From: Clostridiales bacterium
Lineage (GTDB): Bacteria; Bacillota; Clostridia; Saccharofermentanales; Saccharofermentanaceae
DNA length: 60,984 bases
Reading direction: 5' to 3'
Assembly: GCA_017615755.1 (NCBI GenBank)
Contig: JAFZZM010000007.1
Coordinates: forward strand, 1 to 60,984
Part shown: piece after piece, positions 17,450-25,944 of the stretch
Layout of the letters: the number at the start of each line of letters is the position of its first letter
Position numbering within the stretch: the first letter of the stretch is position 1
The notes under the pieces: model-generated
What the model saw: the letters and a program-made list of their open reading frames with translations, nothing else
Databases searched by the model: none
Told to the model about the DNA's origin: nothing
Position numbers and translations under genes: made by a program

Positions 17450-20287
17450 TCACTTTCTGACAAAACGGAAAATGTTGCCCTTGTCGTCGGGGGACAGTGT
17501 GCGGAAATAATTCAGATACATATCCGTGACGTGATCGGCGCGGCCTTCGGAGACAAGCTTCTCCAGTGCTTTTGCAGCGTCATCACGACGACCGAGCTGG
17601 AAGAGACGTAAGGCTTCGCGGAACTCGATATTGTTTTCCGCGCGCACTTTCTTGTCTTCTTCACGCAGGCAATCGAGGACTTCATAGACGCCTTTGACTT
17701 CGTTGACGCCGGCGACCTGGATCATGCCGAGATAACGAAGGGTCAGATCATCCGGAGAGGCCATCCGGTCGACTGTGTCTTTCGAGAGCAGGATCGCGGT
17801 CTTATACTGCTTCGTGAGCGACTCGAGTCTCGAGGAAAGATTGACCGTATCGGAAATAACTGTTCCGGAGAGACGCTCGCTCTCACCAACGATACCGATC
17901 ATGGCCATGCCGGTATGGATGCCGATGCCGATATTGATATCACTGATCTTCAGTTCTTCTGCCGTCGAAGGATCCAGTACGATCGCGCGGTAGAGATCCA
18001 CGCCGCAGGCGACCGCATCATCCGGACTCTCGAAAAGCGCCATCACCGCATCGCCGATATACTTGTCGACGAAGCCGTTGTGCTCGCGGATGATCGGTCC
18101 GGCTTTACCGTAGATCGTATTTACAAAGGCAAAGTTTTCTTTGGCGGTCATGATCTCGGAATTGATCGAGAAGGAACGAATGTCGCAGAAGAGAACGGTC
18201 AGTTCGCGGCTGCTCGCATCGCCCAGAGTCAGATCCGTGAAGTCTTTCTTGCCGAGGTATTCACGGAACTTCTCAGGAACGAATTTGTAGTAGAACTTTT
18301 CCGTGCGGTCCTTCTCTTCAAAAGACTTTTCGAGGCTGATGGCCATCTCGTTGACCTGAGAGCAGATCTGTCCCAGTTCGTCTTTGGATTTGTAGTTGAT
18401 CCTTGCGGAGAGATCACCGTCGGAGATCTTCTTGACTGCGGAGGTTGCTTTCTTGATGATCCTTGTGCTGAACAATGTGGAGAGCACCAGAAGAAGCGTG
18501 AAAGCGCTGATGATCGCTAAACTGTAGAGGGCGATCTGGAACCAGATATTGCTTCTGTCGGTGTACAGGATCGCGATATCCGCATCGACTTTGAGGTAGT
18601 ATTCTCCCTTGGAAGGAGTATTGATCCGTGCGTAGCCGGTGATCGTGTTTTCGATGATACTCGTGTTGCCGGTAATGGAAGCCAGATTGTTGGACAGATA
18701 GACTTTCGATGCCTCGGAAGACCCAAAAACGGGGAAGTCTGCATCGAAGGATTCCCGCACCTGAAGAGGCGTGGTCAGTAAGTCGTTTCCCGCGAGAAGA
18801 TACGCCGTGTCAGCATTCTCCCTGTAGATGACGGAGAATACGTAGCCTTCGCTCCAATAGTTGTCACGGTTGGAACAAAGAGAAGCGAGCTTGGCGGAAA
18901 GATCTTGATAGGCAGCACCGGTGTTCTCATCCGTCACGAGGAGACCTGAAAAATCATATCCGTCAAAAGTATCGGCGGCGAGCTCGCTGACCATGGTCAT
19001 GTCTTTCACGATATCTTTGCGTTTATTCGTATCGGCATAGCTGTATATCGAGGTGGCGATGAGAATCGCTAGTACCAGGAACACCGGGATCGTTATGATG
19101 AGCTGTTTATAAAGTAGTGTCTTCCGGCGGATGATCAGGTTGATGAGCAGACCGATAATGGGGAGCACATACAGATATTCAAGGGTCGGGATGATATACA
19201 TCAAGGCGTTGAAATGCGGCTTTAACACGATCTCCTTAGAAGAAAACTCACCGGATGACCAGATAAGAAGAGCATTTTTGAGGCAGATGACAAGAGAATC
19301 CGAAGAAGCTCCTGCCGGGCGGTAAGACGCAAGTCCGACAAGAGCACCGCTTTCACCGGAAAAAGAACTGACGTCGAACATCTTCGTTGCTTTTCCATCT
19401 TCAAGAAGATAAATGGTGGCTGGTTCTGTATTGTTTGCAACATAGAGTTTACCATCTGCCAGCACGGCGTTATTAAAGAAGGGCGCGGCGCTTCGGTTAT
19501 TGGCATCAAACCGGTAGATGCTTTCTCCCAGAGGCGCATTCCATTCCACCCGATATACATTACCATCGCTCCTCAGGAAAAGGAACGCACCATCGATCGG
19601 GATCACCGATACCGTATATGTCCCGTCAGGGTCTGTAGGGTAGACGTTACTTGTACTTACGATCCGGGTCTTTGTATCGATGGAATACAGTTTTACGCCG
19701 GAAGGATCGATCCAGGCGAATGTGACGTGTCCGTCGTAGTAGTGAAGCCGGCTCAGATCCGTTCCACGGAGCCGCTTGGATGTGTCCTGTTCGATCCTGC
19801 AGATCTCATCGATCAATTCGTAATCTGAGGACAGGCACACGACGGACTCCCGCGCGTTGATCAGACTGGCGTCGTTCTGATAATAGTAATGCACGGCGTA
19901 AAGTTCGCCGCTGTCGGTGAGCGCAAAGTTACCGGGGTAGAAGTAATTGACCGAATCCAAATGGGGATCTTTTACCATACCGTTCGCGCAATACCCTTGT
20001 TCCCCCGTATCGATATTCACGAATGCAGTGAGGCCGTCTCTCGGGCCGTTATCGAAGATGGCCATCGTTCCGTCATCCCGCATCGAAAAGCGGGTCACAT
20101 TGCCAAGCGGGTATTCATGAATGAAGCTTCCGCTGTTGTCACACACTCCGTTTAACTGCGGATACGCGGAAGTGATCTTTGACAGTATGGTGGAAAGAAC
20201 CATCGTTAACACAAGCGCCAGAAGAAGCCAGCGCGCTTTCCCGCATAGTTTATATATGACTTTCTTACAACCCTTTAATACTTTCAT
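17450..20287 (-). CDS. Membrane class III adenylate cyclase with HAMP domain
   Basis: A 945-residue sensor enzyme making cAMP. Order: one membrane helix (about 15-37), a long extracytoplasmic region (about 40-350) with propeller-like repeats, two membrane helices (about 360-420), a second extracytoplasmic region (to about 580), another membrane helix, a HAMP linker (about 607-660, ISDGDLSARINYKSKDELG) and the cyclase domain (about 690-860). Both metal aspartates are present (LFCDIRSFS, YIGDAVMALF). The Lys in FVDKYIGD and the Asp in VISDTVNLSSR point to ATP rather than GTP, and the Asn and Arg of the transition state are in the latter motif. Input signal unknown. Single gene. Confidence 0.85.
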   Translation of the reverse strand: MKVLKGCKKVIYKLCGKARWLLLALVLTMVLSTILSKITSAYPQLNGVCDNSGSFIHEYPLGNVTRFSMRDDGTMAIFDNGPRDGLTAFVNIDTGEQGYCANGMVKDPHLDSVNYFYPGNFALTDSGELYAVHYYYQNDASLINARESVVCLSSDYELIDEICRIEQDTSKRLRGTDLSRLHYYDGHVTFAWIDPSGVKLYSIDTKTRIVSTSNVYPTDPDGTYTVSVIPIDGAFLFLRSDGNVYRVEWNAPLGESIYRFDANNRSAAPFFNNAVLADGKLYVANNTEPATIYLLEDGKATKMFDVSSFSGESGALVGLASYRPAGASSDSLVICLKNALLIWSSGEFSSKEIVLKPHFNALMYIIPTLEYLYVLPIIGLLINLIIRRKTLLYKQLIITIPVFLVLAILIATSIYSYADTNKRKDIVKDMTMVSELAADTFDGYDFSGLLVTDENTGAAYQDLSAKLASLCSNRDNYWSEGYVFSVIYRENADTAYLLAGNDLLTTPLQVRESFDADFPVFGSSEASKVYLSNNLASITGNTSIIENTITGYARINTPSKGEYYLKVDADIAILYTDRSNIWFQIALYSLAIISAFTLLLVLSTLFSTRIIKKATSAVKKISDGDLSARINYKSKDELGQICSQVNEMAISLEKSFEEKDRTEKFYYKFVPEKFREYLGKKDFTDLTLGDASSRELTVLFCDIRSFSINSEIMTAKENFAFVNTIYGKAGPIIREHNGFVDKYIGDAVMALFESPDDAVACGVDLYRAIVLDPSTAEELKISDINIGIGIHTGMAMIGIVGESERLSGTVISDTVNLSSRLESLTKQYKTAILLSKDTVDRMASPDDLTLRYLGMIQVAGVNEVKGVYEVLDCLREEDKKVRAENNIEFREALRLFQLGRRDDAAKALEKLVSEGRADHVTDMYLNYFRTLSPDDKGNIFRFVRK

Positions 20288-20380
20288 ACGTTATAAGTAT
20301 AACACGAAGGAGAGTAAAGGATGGGGAATCGGATGCGAATAGAGATTTGCCTGTTTTTTCTGCAACGGAAAGAGAACCTG

Positions 20381-20432
20381 TTGACATCGCCAGACTATCG
20401 TAGTAGTATAGACTATAGAAATAGTCTGGAGG
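20381..20432 (+). promoter_or_regulatory. Promoter and BlaI-type operator
   Basis: TTGACA at 20381-20386 and TAGTAT at 20404-20409 are spaced 17 bases apart, a near-ideal promoter. A perfect inverted repeat, AGACTAT-AGAA-ATAGTCT (20410-20427), covers the start region, and a further direct copy of AGACTAT lies at 20392-20398 inside the promoter spacer. This is the usual placing of an autorepressing BlaI/MecI-type dimer. TGGAGG (20427-20432) is the ribosome binding site. Confidence 0.75.
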
Positions 20433-20439
20433 CTCGATT

Positions 20440-20796
20440 ATGAAAGAGAAACTATTTGACAGCGAAGCCAAAGTCATGGAGATCATCTGGGAGAAGGGCC
20501 CTCTTTCGGCCAAAGAGATCAGCCTGATCGCAGCGGACTCCATCGGATGGAATAAGAACACGACCTATACGGTCATCAAGAAACTGGAAGCCAAAGGTTT
20601 CATCAGCAGAAGCGAACCCGGGTTCATCTGCACGCCTTTGATTTCACAGGAAGAGGTACAGAAGACAGAAGCCAGATCTCTGCTGGACAAAGTATTCGGT
20701 GGCTCACGTAAAGCACTGTTTTCAGCGCTGCTGGAGGATGAGAAACTCTCCGACAGTGAGATCGAAGAACTGAGGGATCTGATCGAAAAAAGGTGA
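20440..20796 (+). CDS. BlaI/MecI/CopY family repressor
   Basis: A 118-residue winged-helix repressor. The N-terminal 75 residues match the family: DSEAKVMEIIWEKGPLSAKEI, then NKNTTYTVIKKLEAKGFI for the recognition helix and wing. The C-terminal part (about 80-118) is the helical dimerisation region, in which the M56 peptidase usually cuts to release repression. The palindromic operator just upstream suggests autorepression. The stop touches the next gene, an M56 peptidase, giving the normal repressor-antirepressor pair. Confidence 0.9.
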   Translation: MKEKLFDSEAKVMEIIWEKGPLSAKEISLIAADSIGWNKNTTYTVIKKLEAKGFISRSEPGFICTPLISQEEVQKTEARSLLDKVFGGSRKALFSALLEDEKLSDSEIEELRDLIEKR

Positions 20797-20801
20797 ACAC
20801 T

Positions 20802-21716
20802 ATGCTGGGAAGGATTTGTTACTGGGTCTTTAATATGAGCATCATCGCCTCATTCATGGGGCTTCTGGTGCTGCTCATCCGAAAACTCAAAGGGATTCCG
20901 AGAAGGATATTTGTATTCCTGTGGGCGATCCCGTTCCTTCGCATGTGCTTCCCACTGGGTATCAACAGCCGCTACAGCCTGATGACCCTGATCTCAAAAC
21001 TTACGACCAAAACGGTCACGACCTACCAGCCGCTAAGTGAGCTGGAGCTATCCTACTCGAATGTGATCATGCAGGCGGAAAGCTATTCGCCGTTCACCTT
21101 CAAAACGGAATTCCTGAAGACCGTCTTTGAGATCGCCGGTCTGATCTGGCTGATCGGCGCGGTTTCGATCCTCGTTGCCCTGGTTATTCTCTATGTATCC
21201 ACGAAACGTGAGATCAAGGATGCGAAGCTACTTAGCGGAAATGTGTATCTGTCCGAAAAGGTCGAGGGTCCGGCTGTTTACGGGATCTTCCGACCCAGGA
21301 TCATACTGCCTGTGGCGTATTCCGAGAAGGACCTGAAGTACATCATCCAACACGAAAAGACGCACATCCGCCGAGGCGACAACTTCTGGAGACTTCTCGG
21401 TTTCCTAGCCGCGGCGATCCACTGGTTCAATCCATTCTCCTGGCTATTTCTGAAAGCATATCTTTCCGATCTGGAACTGGCCTGTGACGAGTCGGCCGTC
21501 AAAGACTTCACCAAGGAAGAGCGTAAAGACTATGCAAAAGCACTTCTCGACTGTACTACGAGCAAGAGCCTCTTCGTTTCCGCTTTCGGCGGAGCGAAAG
21601 TTCGTACGCGCATCGAGAATGTACTGTCCTACAAAAAGATGACTTTGGTTTCGTCGATCGGCTTCGCAATTCTGATCCTGACGATCATTTACACCCTGCT
21701 TACGAATGCAGGCTAA
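20802..21716 (+). CDS. M56 family (BlaR1/MecR1-like) membrane peptidase without sensor domain
   Basis: A 304-residue membrane metallopeptidase. Four hydrophobic segments are visible (about 8-27, 35-55, 108-130 and 280-300). HEKTH is the HExxH zinc site, PAVYGIFRPRIILP precedes it as in BlaR1, and ELACDES supplies the downstream Glu. It would cleave the BlaI-type repressor. Unlike BlaR1 it ends soon after the last membrane helix, with no penicillin-binding sensor domain, so the signal is not directly a beta-lactam. A GTG at 20793 overlapping the repressor stop is an alternative start; ATG 20802 has better spacing from AAAAAGG. Confidence 0.85.
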   Translation: MLGRICYWVFNMSIIASFMGLLVLLIRKLKGIPRRIFVFLWAIPFLRMCFPLGINSRYSLMTLISKLTTKTVTTYQPLSELELSYSNVIMQAESYSPFTFKTEFLKTVFEIAGLIWLIGAVSILVALVILYVSTKREIKDAKLLSGNVYLSEKVEGPAVYGIFRPRIILPVAYSEKDLKYIIQHEKTHIRRGDNFWRLLGFLAAAIHWFNPFSWLFLKAYLSDLELACDESAVKDFTKEERKDYAKALLDCTTSKSLFVSAFGGAKVRTRIENVLSYKKMTLVSSIGFAILILTIIYTLLTNAG

Positions 21717-21733
21717 AGAGAGGAAGATGAAAC

Positions 21734-22750
21734 ATGAGGAAAATAATTACTGCATTACTGACAATTTGTATGCTCATGACAGTTGCGTCATGTGCACTTA
21801 AGAAACCCACGTCCGCGCCCAAAACAACCACAATTACAGGAGTAGATATGGAAAAATTGCAAGCGCTCTATCCGGAGTTTTTCAACCTGAAAGGAGATCC
21901 TTTTAAAGGCGTAGAAGTATATGTCTGGCAGATGAGTGAGGATAGCTATTCTTGTGGTCTGATGATGGGAACAAACAGGAATAAGACTGAAGCAGAGATC
22001 ATGGATCTTGCTAACAAAGCACTTACGATCGATGAAGCAAAAGCGATCCTGGATCAATGTGCCAATAAAGATGAGGTATTCATTATCCCGGTCATTCAGC
22101 CGATTTCAAGCTATTCCTATACCATTGATGAAGAATACACGAAAAAAGTGCAGAACCTGTTCTATGGTGACACTTCCGTTCCTGAATCCGCCACGACTAC
22201 TTTCGGCACTTCTGTTTATGTCAGCAATCCCAATATGGAAGAGCTTTTCAGTACGGTCTGCTCTGCAGATGAGGCGTTGAAAGCAGCGAAGGAGAAGGGC
22301 ATAGTCGTAGTGGAAGATGCAACCACCTGCACATCCGGTAAAGAAGATATGGAAGCATTCTATGCAACAGTCTCTGAGGGAAATGCCGCCTCCATTCTCA
22401 TTGCAAAGTATTATGGACCTCTGGATAGAGGTCATGTGTCAAATGAGTTCTATAGGCAAGAGAAGGACAATTATCCTGTACTGTACTTCTATCTGGTGGA
22501 GTTCGATGGAAAACAATTCACGACACAAGTCCGCGAAAGCGCCTCGGAAAAGATAGAAACAGATAAGACCTTTACATATTTGAAACACTACACGGGCGAT
22601 GCCCCCAAGACCGCTCTGATCGCCAAGTACGAATATTATGTACTTGTAGATAACAAAGATGTGACGTGGGAAGACATTGAAAGGGGAATGTTCAGTTCGC
22701 AATTAGGCGACCAGATTGAACACTGCATGATCTGCTCGGATTGCAAATAA
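21734..22750 (+). CDS. Putative lipoprotein, product of BlaI-M56 operon
   Basis: A 338-residue protein with a lipoprotein signal peptide: a hydrophobic stretch (ITALLTICMLMTV) and a lipobox VASC with Cys20 as the lipidated residue, then a short Thr/Pro linker. The rest is an alpha/beta, Tyr-rich domain that I do not recognise. AGAGAGGAAGATGAAAC precedes the ATG. It follows the M56 gene by 17 bases, so it is probably the target or the extracellular sensor of that regulatory pair. The protein ends with CMICSDCK, two Cys pairs that may be redox-active or bind metal. Confidence 0.65.
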   Translation: MRKIITALLTICMLMTVASCALKKPTSAPKTTTITGVDMEKLQALYPEFFNLKGDPFKGVEVYVWQMSEDSYSCGLMMGTNRNKTEAEIMDLANKALTIDEAKAILDQCANKDEVFIIPVIQPISSYSYTIDEEYTKKVQNLFYGDTSVPESATTTFGTSVYVSNPNMEELFSTVCSADEALKAAKEKGIVVVEDATTCTSGKEDMEAFYATVSEGNAASILIAKYYGPLDRGHVSNEFYRQEKDNYPVLYFYLVEFDGKQFTTQVRESASEKIETDKTFTYLKHYTGDAPKTALIAKYEYYVLVDNKDVTWEDIERGMFSSQLGDQIEHCMICSDCK

Positions 22751-22804
22751 CTACGAGGAGATCGCTGCCTTAACGAACAGAAGATCTTCGTAAGCAACCG
22801 AAGT

Positions 22805-22843
22805 GAAAAGCGTGAACCGGCTTGTTCCGATTCACGCTTTTTC
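22805..22843. terminator. Bidirectional terminator
   Basis: A ten-base-pair stem, AAAGCGTGAA (22807-22816) with TTCACGCTTT (22831-22840), has A residues before it and TTTT after it. It lies between the converging lipoprotein and AI-2E-type transporter genes and can serve both. Confidence 0.8.
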
Positions 22844-22848
22844 GATTC

Positions 22849-24021
22849 TTACTTTTTCGCTTCTTTCTTTTGCACCAGAGGTCCGACACGTTCTTGTTTT
22901 CTGTGTTCGAGCCAGGGGATGAAGCTTTCCCGATAGAGGATCGCTACGACAGCGGCGAACGGGATCGAGATCAGGATACCGATAGGTCCGAAGAGCTTTC
23001 CACCGAGGATGATGGAGATCAGGGATACAAAAGACGGCATACCGAGCGAGTCACCGAACAGATGCGGTTTAACGATGTAGCCGTCGATCGTCTGCAGGAT
23101 CAAGGTGAAGATGATGAACGCCAGTGCATACATCGGGTCTTCGAGCAAAAGGATGAATGCGCCGAGTGCACCGCCGATGATCGGTCCGAATGTCGGAAGG
23201 ATGTTTGTGACACCGACGATAACGGAAATAAGCATTACGTTCGGAAGACCGGCGATCAGCATGAAGATGGCATTGACGATACCGACACCGATGGCCTCGA
23301 GGATCGTATAGCTGATGTATTTGGCGAAGATCGCACTACTTCTCTTAAGGAATGCGGTATGCTTCTCGTACTGCTCGTCGGTAAGGAGAGCGTGACGGAA
23401 ACGACGGATACCGGCATAAAGTTTTTTCTTTCCGGCCAGAAAGTAAACAGCGAGGATGATGCCGACAAAGACATTGACCAGCATGGTGCCGACACTTAAG
23501 ACGGTGTCCATGGCGCGCGACAGGTTCGTGGTAAAGTTGGCGATCATCTCGTCTGTCCAGGCATGGATATTCGAAGTCCAATTCGTGGCATTCAGCTGGA
23601 TATCGTACTCCGCAGCGAATTTGTCGAGCTTGGCGAGGTTCTCATCCAGCAGAGACGAATAGTTCTGCGCATTGGAGATGAAGTGTGTGATGCTCTGCAC
23701 GATGTGCGGCATAACCAGCCAGAAGAAAAATCCGAGAAGGACCAGTACCAGAAGGATCGAAACGACGACCGAAAGGATATAGCGGGTCTTCGGTTTTTTA
23801 ATCTTCTTGAATACTTTGTTCTCGAAGAAAACGACGATAAGGTCGATCAGGTACGCGATGATCACGCCGATGATGATCGGTGACATCAGCTGGACTACAT
23901 GAGACAGCCAGCCGAGAACGACCGGAAGATTGGTCATTATCAGATATGCGATAACACCGACTACGGCAGCCATGGAATAGGCGCCCCAACGGTGGCCGAG
24001 TGCTTTTTTGAATCTATTCAA
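22849..24021 (-). CDS. AI-2E family transporter (PF01594-type permease)
   Basis: A 390-residue membrane protein with seven to eight predicted helices in the layout of the AI-2E/TqsA/YdiK family: two N-terminal helices, a third (SILLVLVLLGFFFWLVMPHI), an amphipathic soluble part (about 95-170), then a dense C-terminal bundle with the family's TNILPTFGPIIGGALGAF and FGDSLGMPSFVSLISIILGG stretches. Members act as exporters of autoinducer-2, ions or unknown solutes; the substrate cannot be told here. The C-terminus is basic (EHRKQERVGPLVQKK). Single gene. Confidence 0.85.
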   Translation of the reverse strand: MNRFKKALGHRWGAYSMAAVVGVIAYLIMTNLPVVLGWLSHVVQLMSPIIIGVIIAYLIDLIVVFFENKVFKKIKKPKTRYILSVVVSILLVLVLLGFFFWLVMPHIVQSITHFISNAQNYSSLLDENLAKLDKFAAEYDIQLNATNWTSNIHAWTDEMIANFTTNLSRAMDTVLSVGTMLVNVFVGIILAVYFLAGKKKLYAGIRRFRHALLTDEQYEKHTAFLKRSSAIFAKYISYTILEAIGVGIVNAIFMLIAGLPNVMLISVIVGVTNILPTFGPIIGGALGAFILLLEDPMYALAFIIFTLILQTIDGYIVKPHLFGDSLGMPSFVSLISIILGGKLFGPIGILISIPFAAVVAILYRESFIPWLEHRKQERVGPLVQKKEAKK

Positions 24022-24126
24022 TTCCGTAAACTCCTAAAATTTAGAATAAACACTCCTATTATAGGACCTTTCCCCCCAGAAATAAACTATTGATTCTTTG
24101 AGGACCGCGGAAATCCGTCGAGAGCG

Positions 24127-24135
24127 TGATATAAT
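24127..24135 (+). promoter_or_regulatory. Extended -10 promoter of the phosphatase-hydE operon
   Basis: TGATATAAT is a TGn-extended consensus -10 box 55 bases before the start at 24190. The -35 region is weak, as is common with extended -10 promoters. The rest of 24022-24189, between divergent genes, shows nothing else beyond AGGAG sites of the two genes. Confidence 0.55.
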
Positions 24136-24189
24136 TCTAGGAGGCGCCCTCGAATTCCAAATCATCGACGGGCACAAGAAGGAGCAGGA

Positions 24190-24735
24190 ATGTCGAAACT
24201 GTATTTTGTCAGACACGGAGAGACGGTCTGGAATGTCGAAAACAAGATCTGCGGAGCGACGGACAGTCCTCTGACGGAAAAAGGACACGAGCAGGCGGTC
24301 ATGACGGCGAAGAATATTCTTTCCAAGGGCGTGAAGGCGGACCTGATCCTGTATTCTCCTCTTTCCCGTGCAAAAGATACGGCGATGCATATCTCGGAGA
24401 TAATCGGGGTGCCGACAGAACCTGAGCCGAGGCTTTTTGAGCAGTGTTTCGGGAAATACGAGTCCACGCCGAGGGACGGACAGGAATTCTTCGAGATGAA
24501 GCAGAAGTTCCTTTACCGCTTCGATGGCGGAGAATCGATGTTCCAGCTGGCGCAGAGGATCTATAATCTTCTCGACGAGTTAAAAGCACAGCCGGACAAG
24601 ACCTTTATCCTGGTGGCCCATAACGGGATCGCGCGGGTGATCCATTCGTATTTCTACGAGATGGAAAACGATGAGTATGCGAAGTTCGGCATCAAGAACT
24701 GCGAAGTCCGGGAATACGATTTCGGGACGAATTGA
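24190..24735 (+). CDS. Histidine phosphatase family protein
   Basis: A 181-residue phosphoglycerate-mutase-like phosphatase. FVRHGETVWN holds the nucleophilic His of the RHG motif, YSPLSRAKDTA the second phosphate-binding Arg, and LVAHNGIARVI the C-terminal catalytic His. The length fits small phosphatases of the CobC/PhoE type, which remove phosphate from small molecules. AGAAGGAGCAGGA precedes the ATG. hydE begins 14 bases after its stop, so the two are co-transcribed; a link to H-cluster assembly is not known. Confidence 0.85.
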   Translation: MSKLYFVRHGETVWNVENKICGATDSPLTEKGHEQAVMTAKNILSKGVKADLILYSPLSRAKDTAMHISEIIGVPTEPEPRLFEQCFGKYESTPRDGQEFFEMKQKFLYRFDGGESMFQLAQRIYNLLDELKAQPDKTFILVAHNGIARVIHSYFYEMENDEYAKFGIKNCEVREYDFGTN

Positions 24736-24749
24736 AGGGGATAGACAGG

Positions 24750-25802
24750 ATGGAAGCCTTTAAGACGAAAATAGAAGAATTGGCAGAAAGCCGGAAGATC
24801 ACGCCGGAGTTTCTGGACTATATCCTGCATCAGGCAACGGAAGAAGAAAGAGAGATCCTGTGCGCCAAGGCCAGAAAGACGGCCCAGAGCATCTTCGGGA
24901 AGACCGTGTATCTTCGTGGCCTTATAGAGTTTACCAACTACTGCAAAAACGACTGCTATTACTGCGGCATCCGCTTAAGCAACAAGAATGCCTGCCGTTA
25001 CCGCTTAAGTCTGGAGGAGATCCTTTCCTGCTGCGATAAGGGCGAGGAACTGGGATTTAAGACATTTGTGCTGCAAGGTGGAGAAGATCCGTATTACACA
25101 GACGACAAGATCTGTGAACTGGTCCGTGCTATTAAGGAAAAGCACCCGTCCTGTGCGGTGACGCTTTCAATTGGCGAGAAGTCTTACGAGAGTTACCAGA
25201 AATACTTCGAAGCAGGAGCGGAGCGTTACCTGCTCCGTCACGAGACGGCGAACGAAGAGCACTACGCGATGCTTCACCCGAAGAACCTTTCCGGAGCCCA
25301 CAGAAAACAGTGCCTGCGTGATCTTAAGAAGATCGGGTTCCAGGTCGGCTGCGGCATCATGCTCGGCACACCGGGGCAGACGACAGCACATATTTACGAA
25401 GATATTCAGTTCATGCAGGAACTCCAGCCGCACATGATCGGCATCGGGCCTTTTATTGCCCATAAAGACACGCCGTTCCACGACCGACCGAGTGGATCCG
25501 CAGAGGAGACGATCGCGCTTCTGGCGGTGCTGCGCCTCCTGTTTCCGAAGGTACTGCTCCCGGCAACAACGGCACTCGGCACGGCCGATGCTTTTGGACG
25601 CGAAAAAGGAATCCTGGCAGGGGCAAACGTCATCATGCCGAATCTTTCGCCTTCGAACGTACGCGACAAGTACCTTCTCTACGACGGTAAGATCTGCACA
25701 GGTGAAGAGGCCGCCGAATGCAATGCCTGCCTGCGTGGCCGCATGAAGAAGATCGGGTACGAGGTCGCGGATGTACGCGGTGACCACCCGGATTTCATAT
25801 AA
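24750..25802 (+). CDS. hydE: [FeFe] hydrogenase maturation radical SAM protein HydE
   Basis: A 350-residue radical SAM enzyme, the usual HydE length. Cys65, Cys69 and Cys72 (FTNYCKNDCYYCG) bind the SAM-cleaving 4Fe-4S cluster, QGGEDPYY is the GGE-like motif, and YLLRHETAN and GIMLGTPGQT match HydE barrel strands. HydE helps build the dithiomethylamine-bridged H-cluster of [FeFe] hydrogenase with HydF and HydG. Neither partner is in the window. Close relatives such as PylB and BioB are less likely because of the GIRLSNKNACRYR stretch. The ATG at 24750 follows GAAGGGGA. Confidence 0.88.
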   Translation: MEAFKTKIEELAESRKITPEFLDYILHQATEEEREILCAKARKTAQSIFGKTVYLRGLIEFTNYCKNDCYYCGIRLSNKNACRYRLSLEEILSCCDKGEELGFKTFVLQGGEDPYYTDDKICELVRAIKEKHPSCAVTLSIGEKSYESYQKYFEAGAERYLLRHETANEEHYAMLHPKNLSGAHRKQCLRDLKKIGFQVGCGIMLGTPGQTTAHIYEDIQFMQELQPHMIGIGPFIAHKDTPFHDRPSGSAEETIALLAVLRLLFPKVLLPATTALGTADAFGREKGILAGANVIMPNLSPSNVRDKYLLYDGKICTGEEAAECNACLRGRMKKIGYEVADVRGDHPDFI

Positions 25803-25944
25803 TACGCTTCGCCGGATGGTACATATCCGGTGTTTTGCTCCGAAAGCATAATTGGGGCATCCTAATTCGAAGCGGTCAAGATGTAAAGCATATAGCGGTT
25901 TGGTATATAATTTCAGAAGGCGGAAAAGCCGGAAGGAGTTTACC

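Noticed and set aside
22822..23499. Asp/Arg-rich 225-codon open frame on the plus strand
   Set aside because: Antisense of the AI-2E-type transporter gene.
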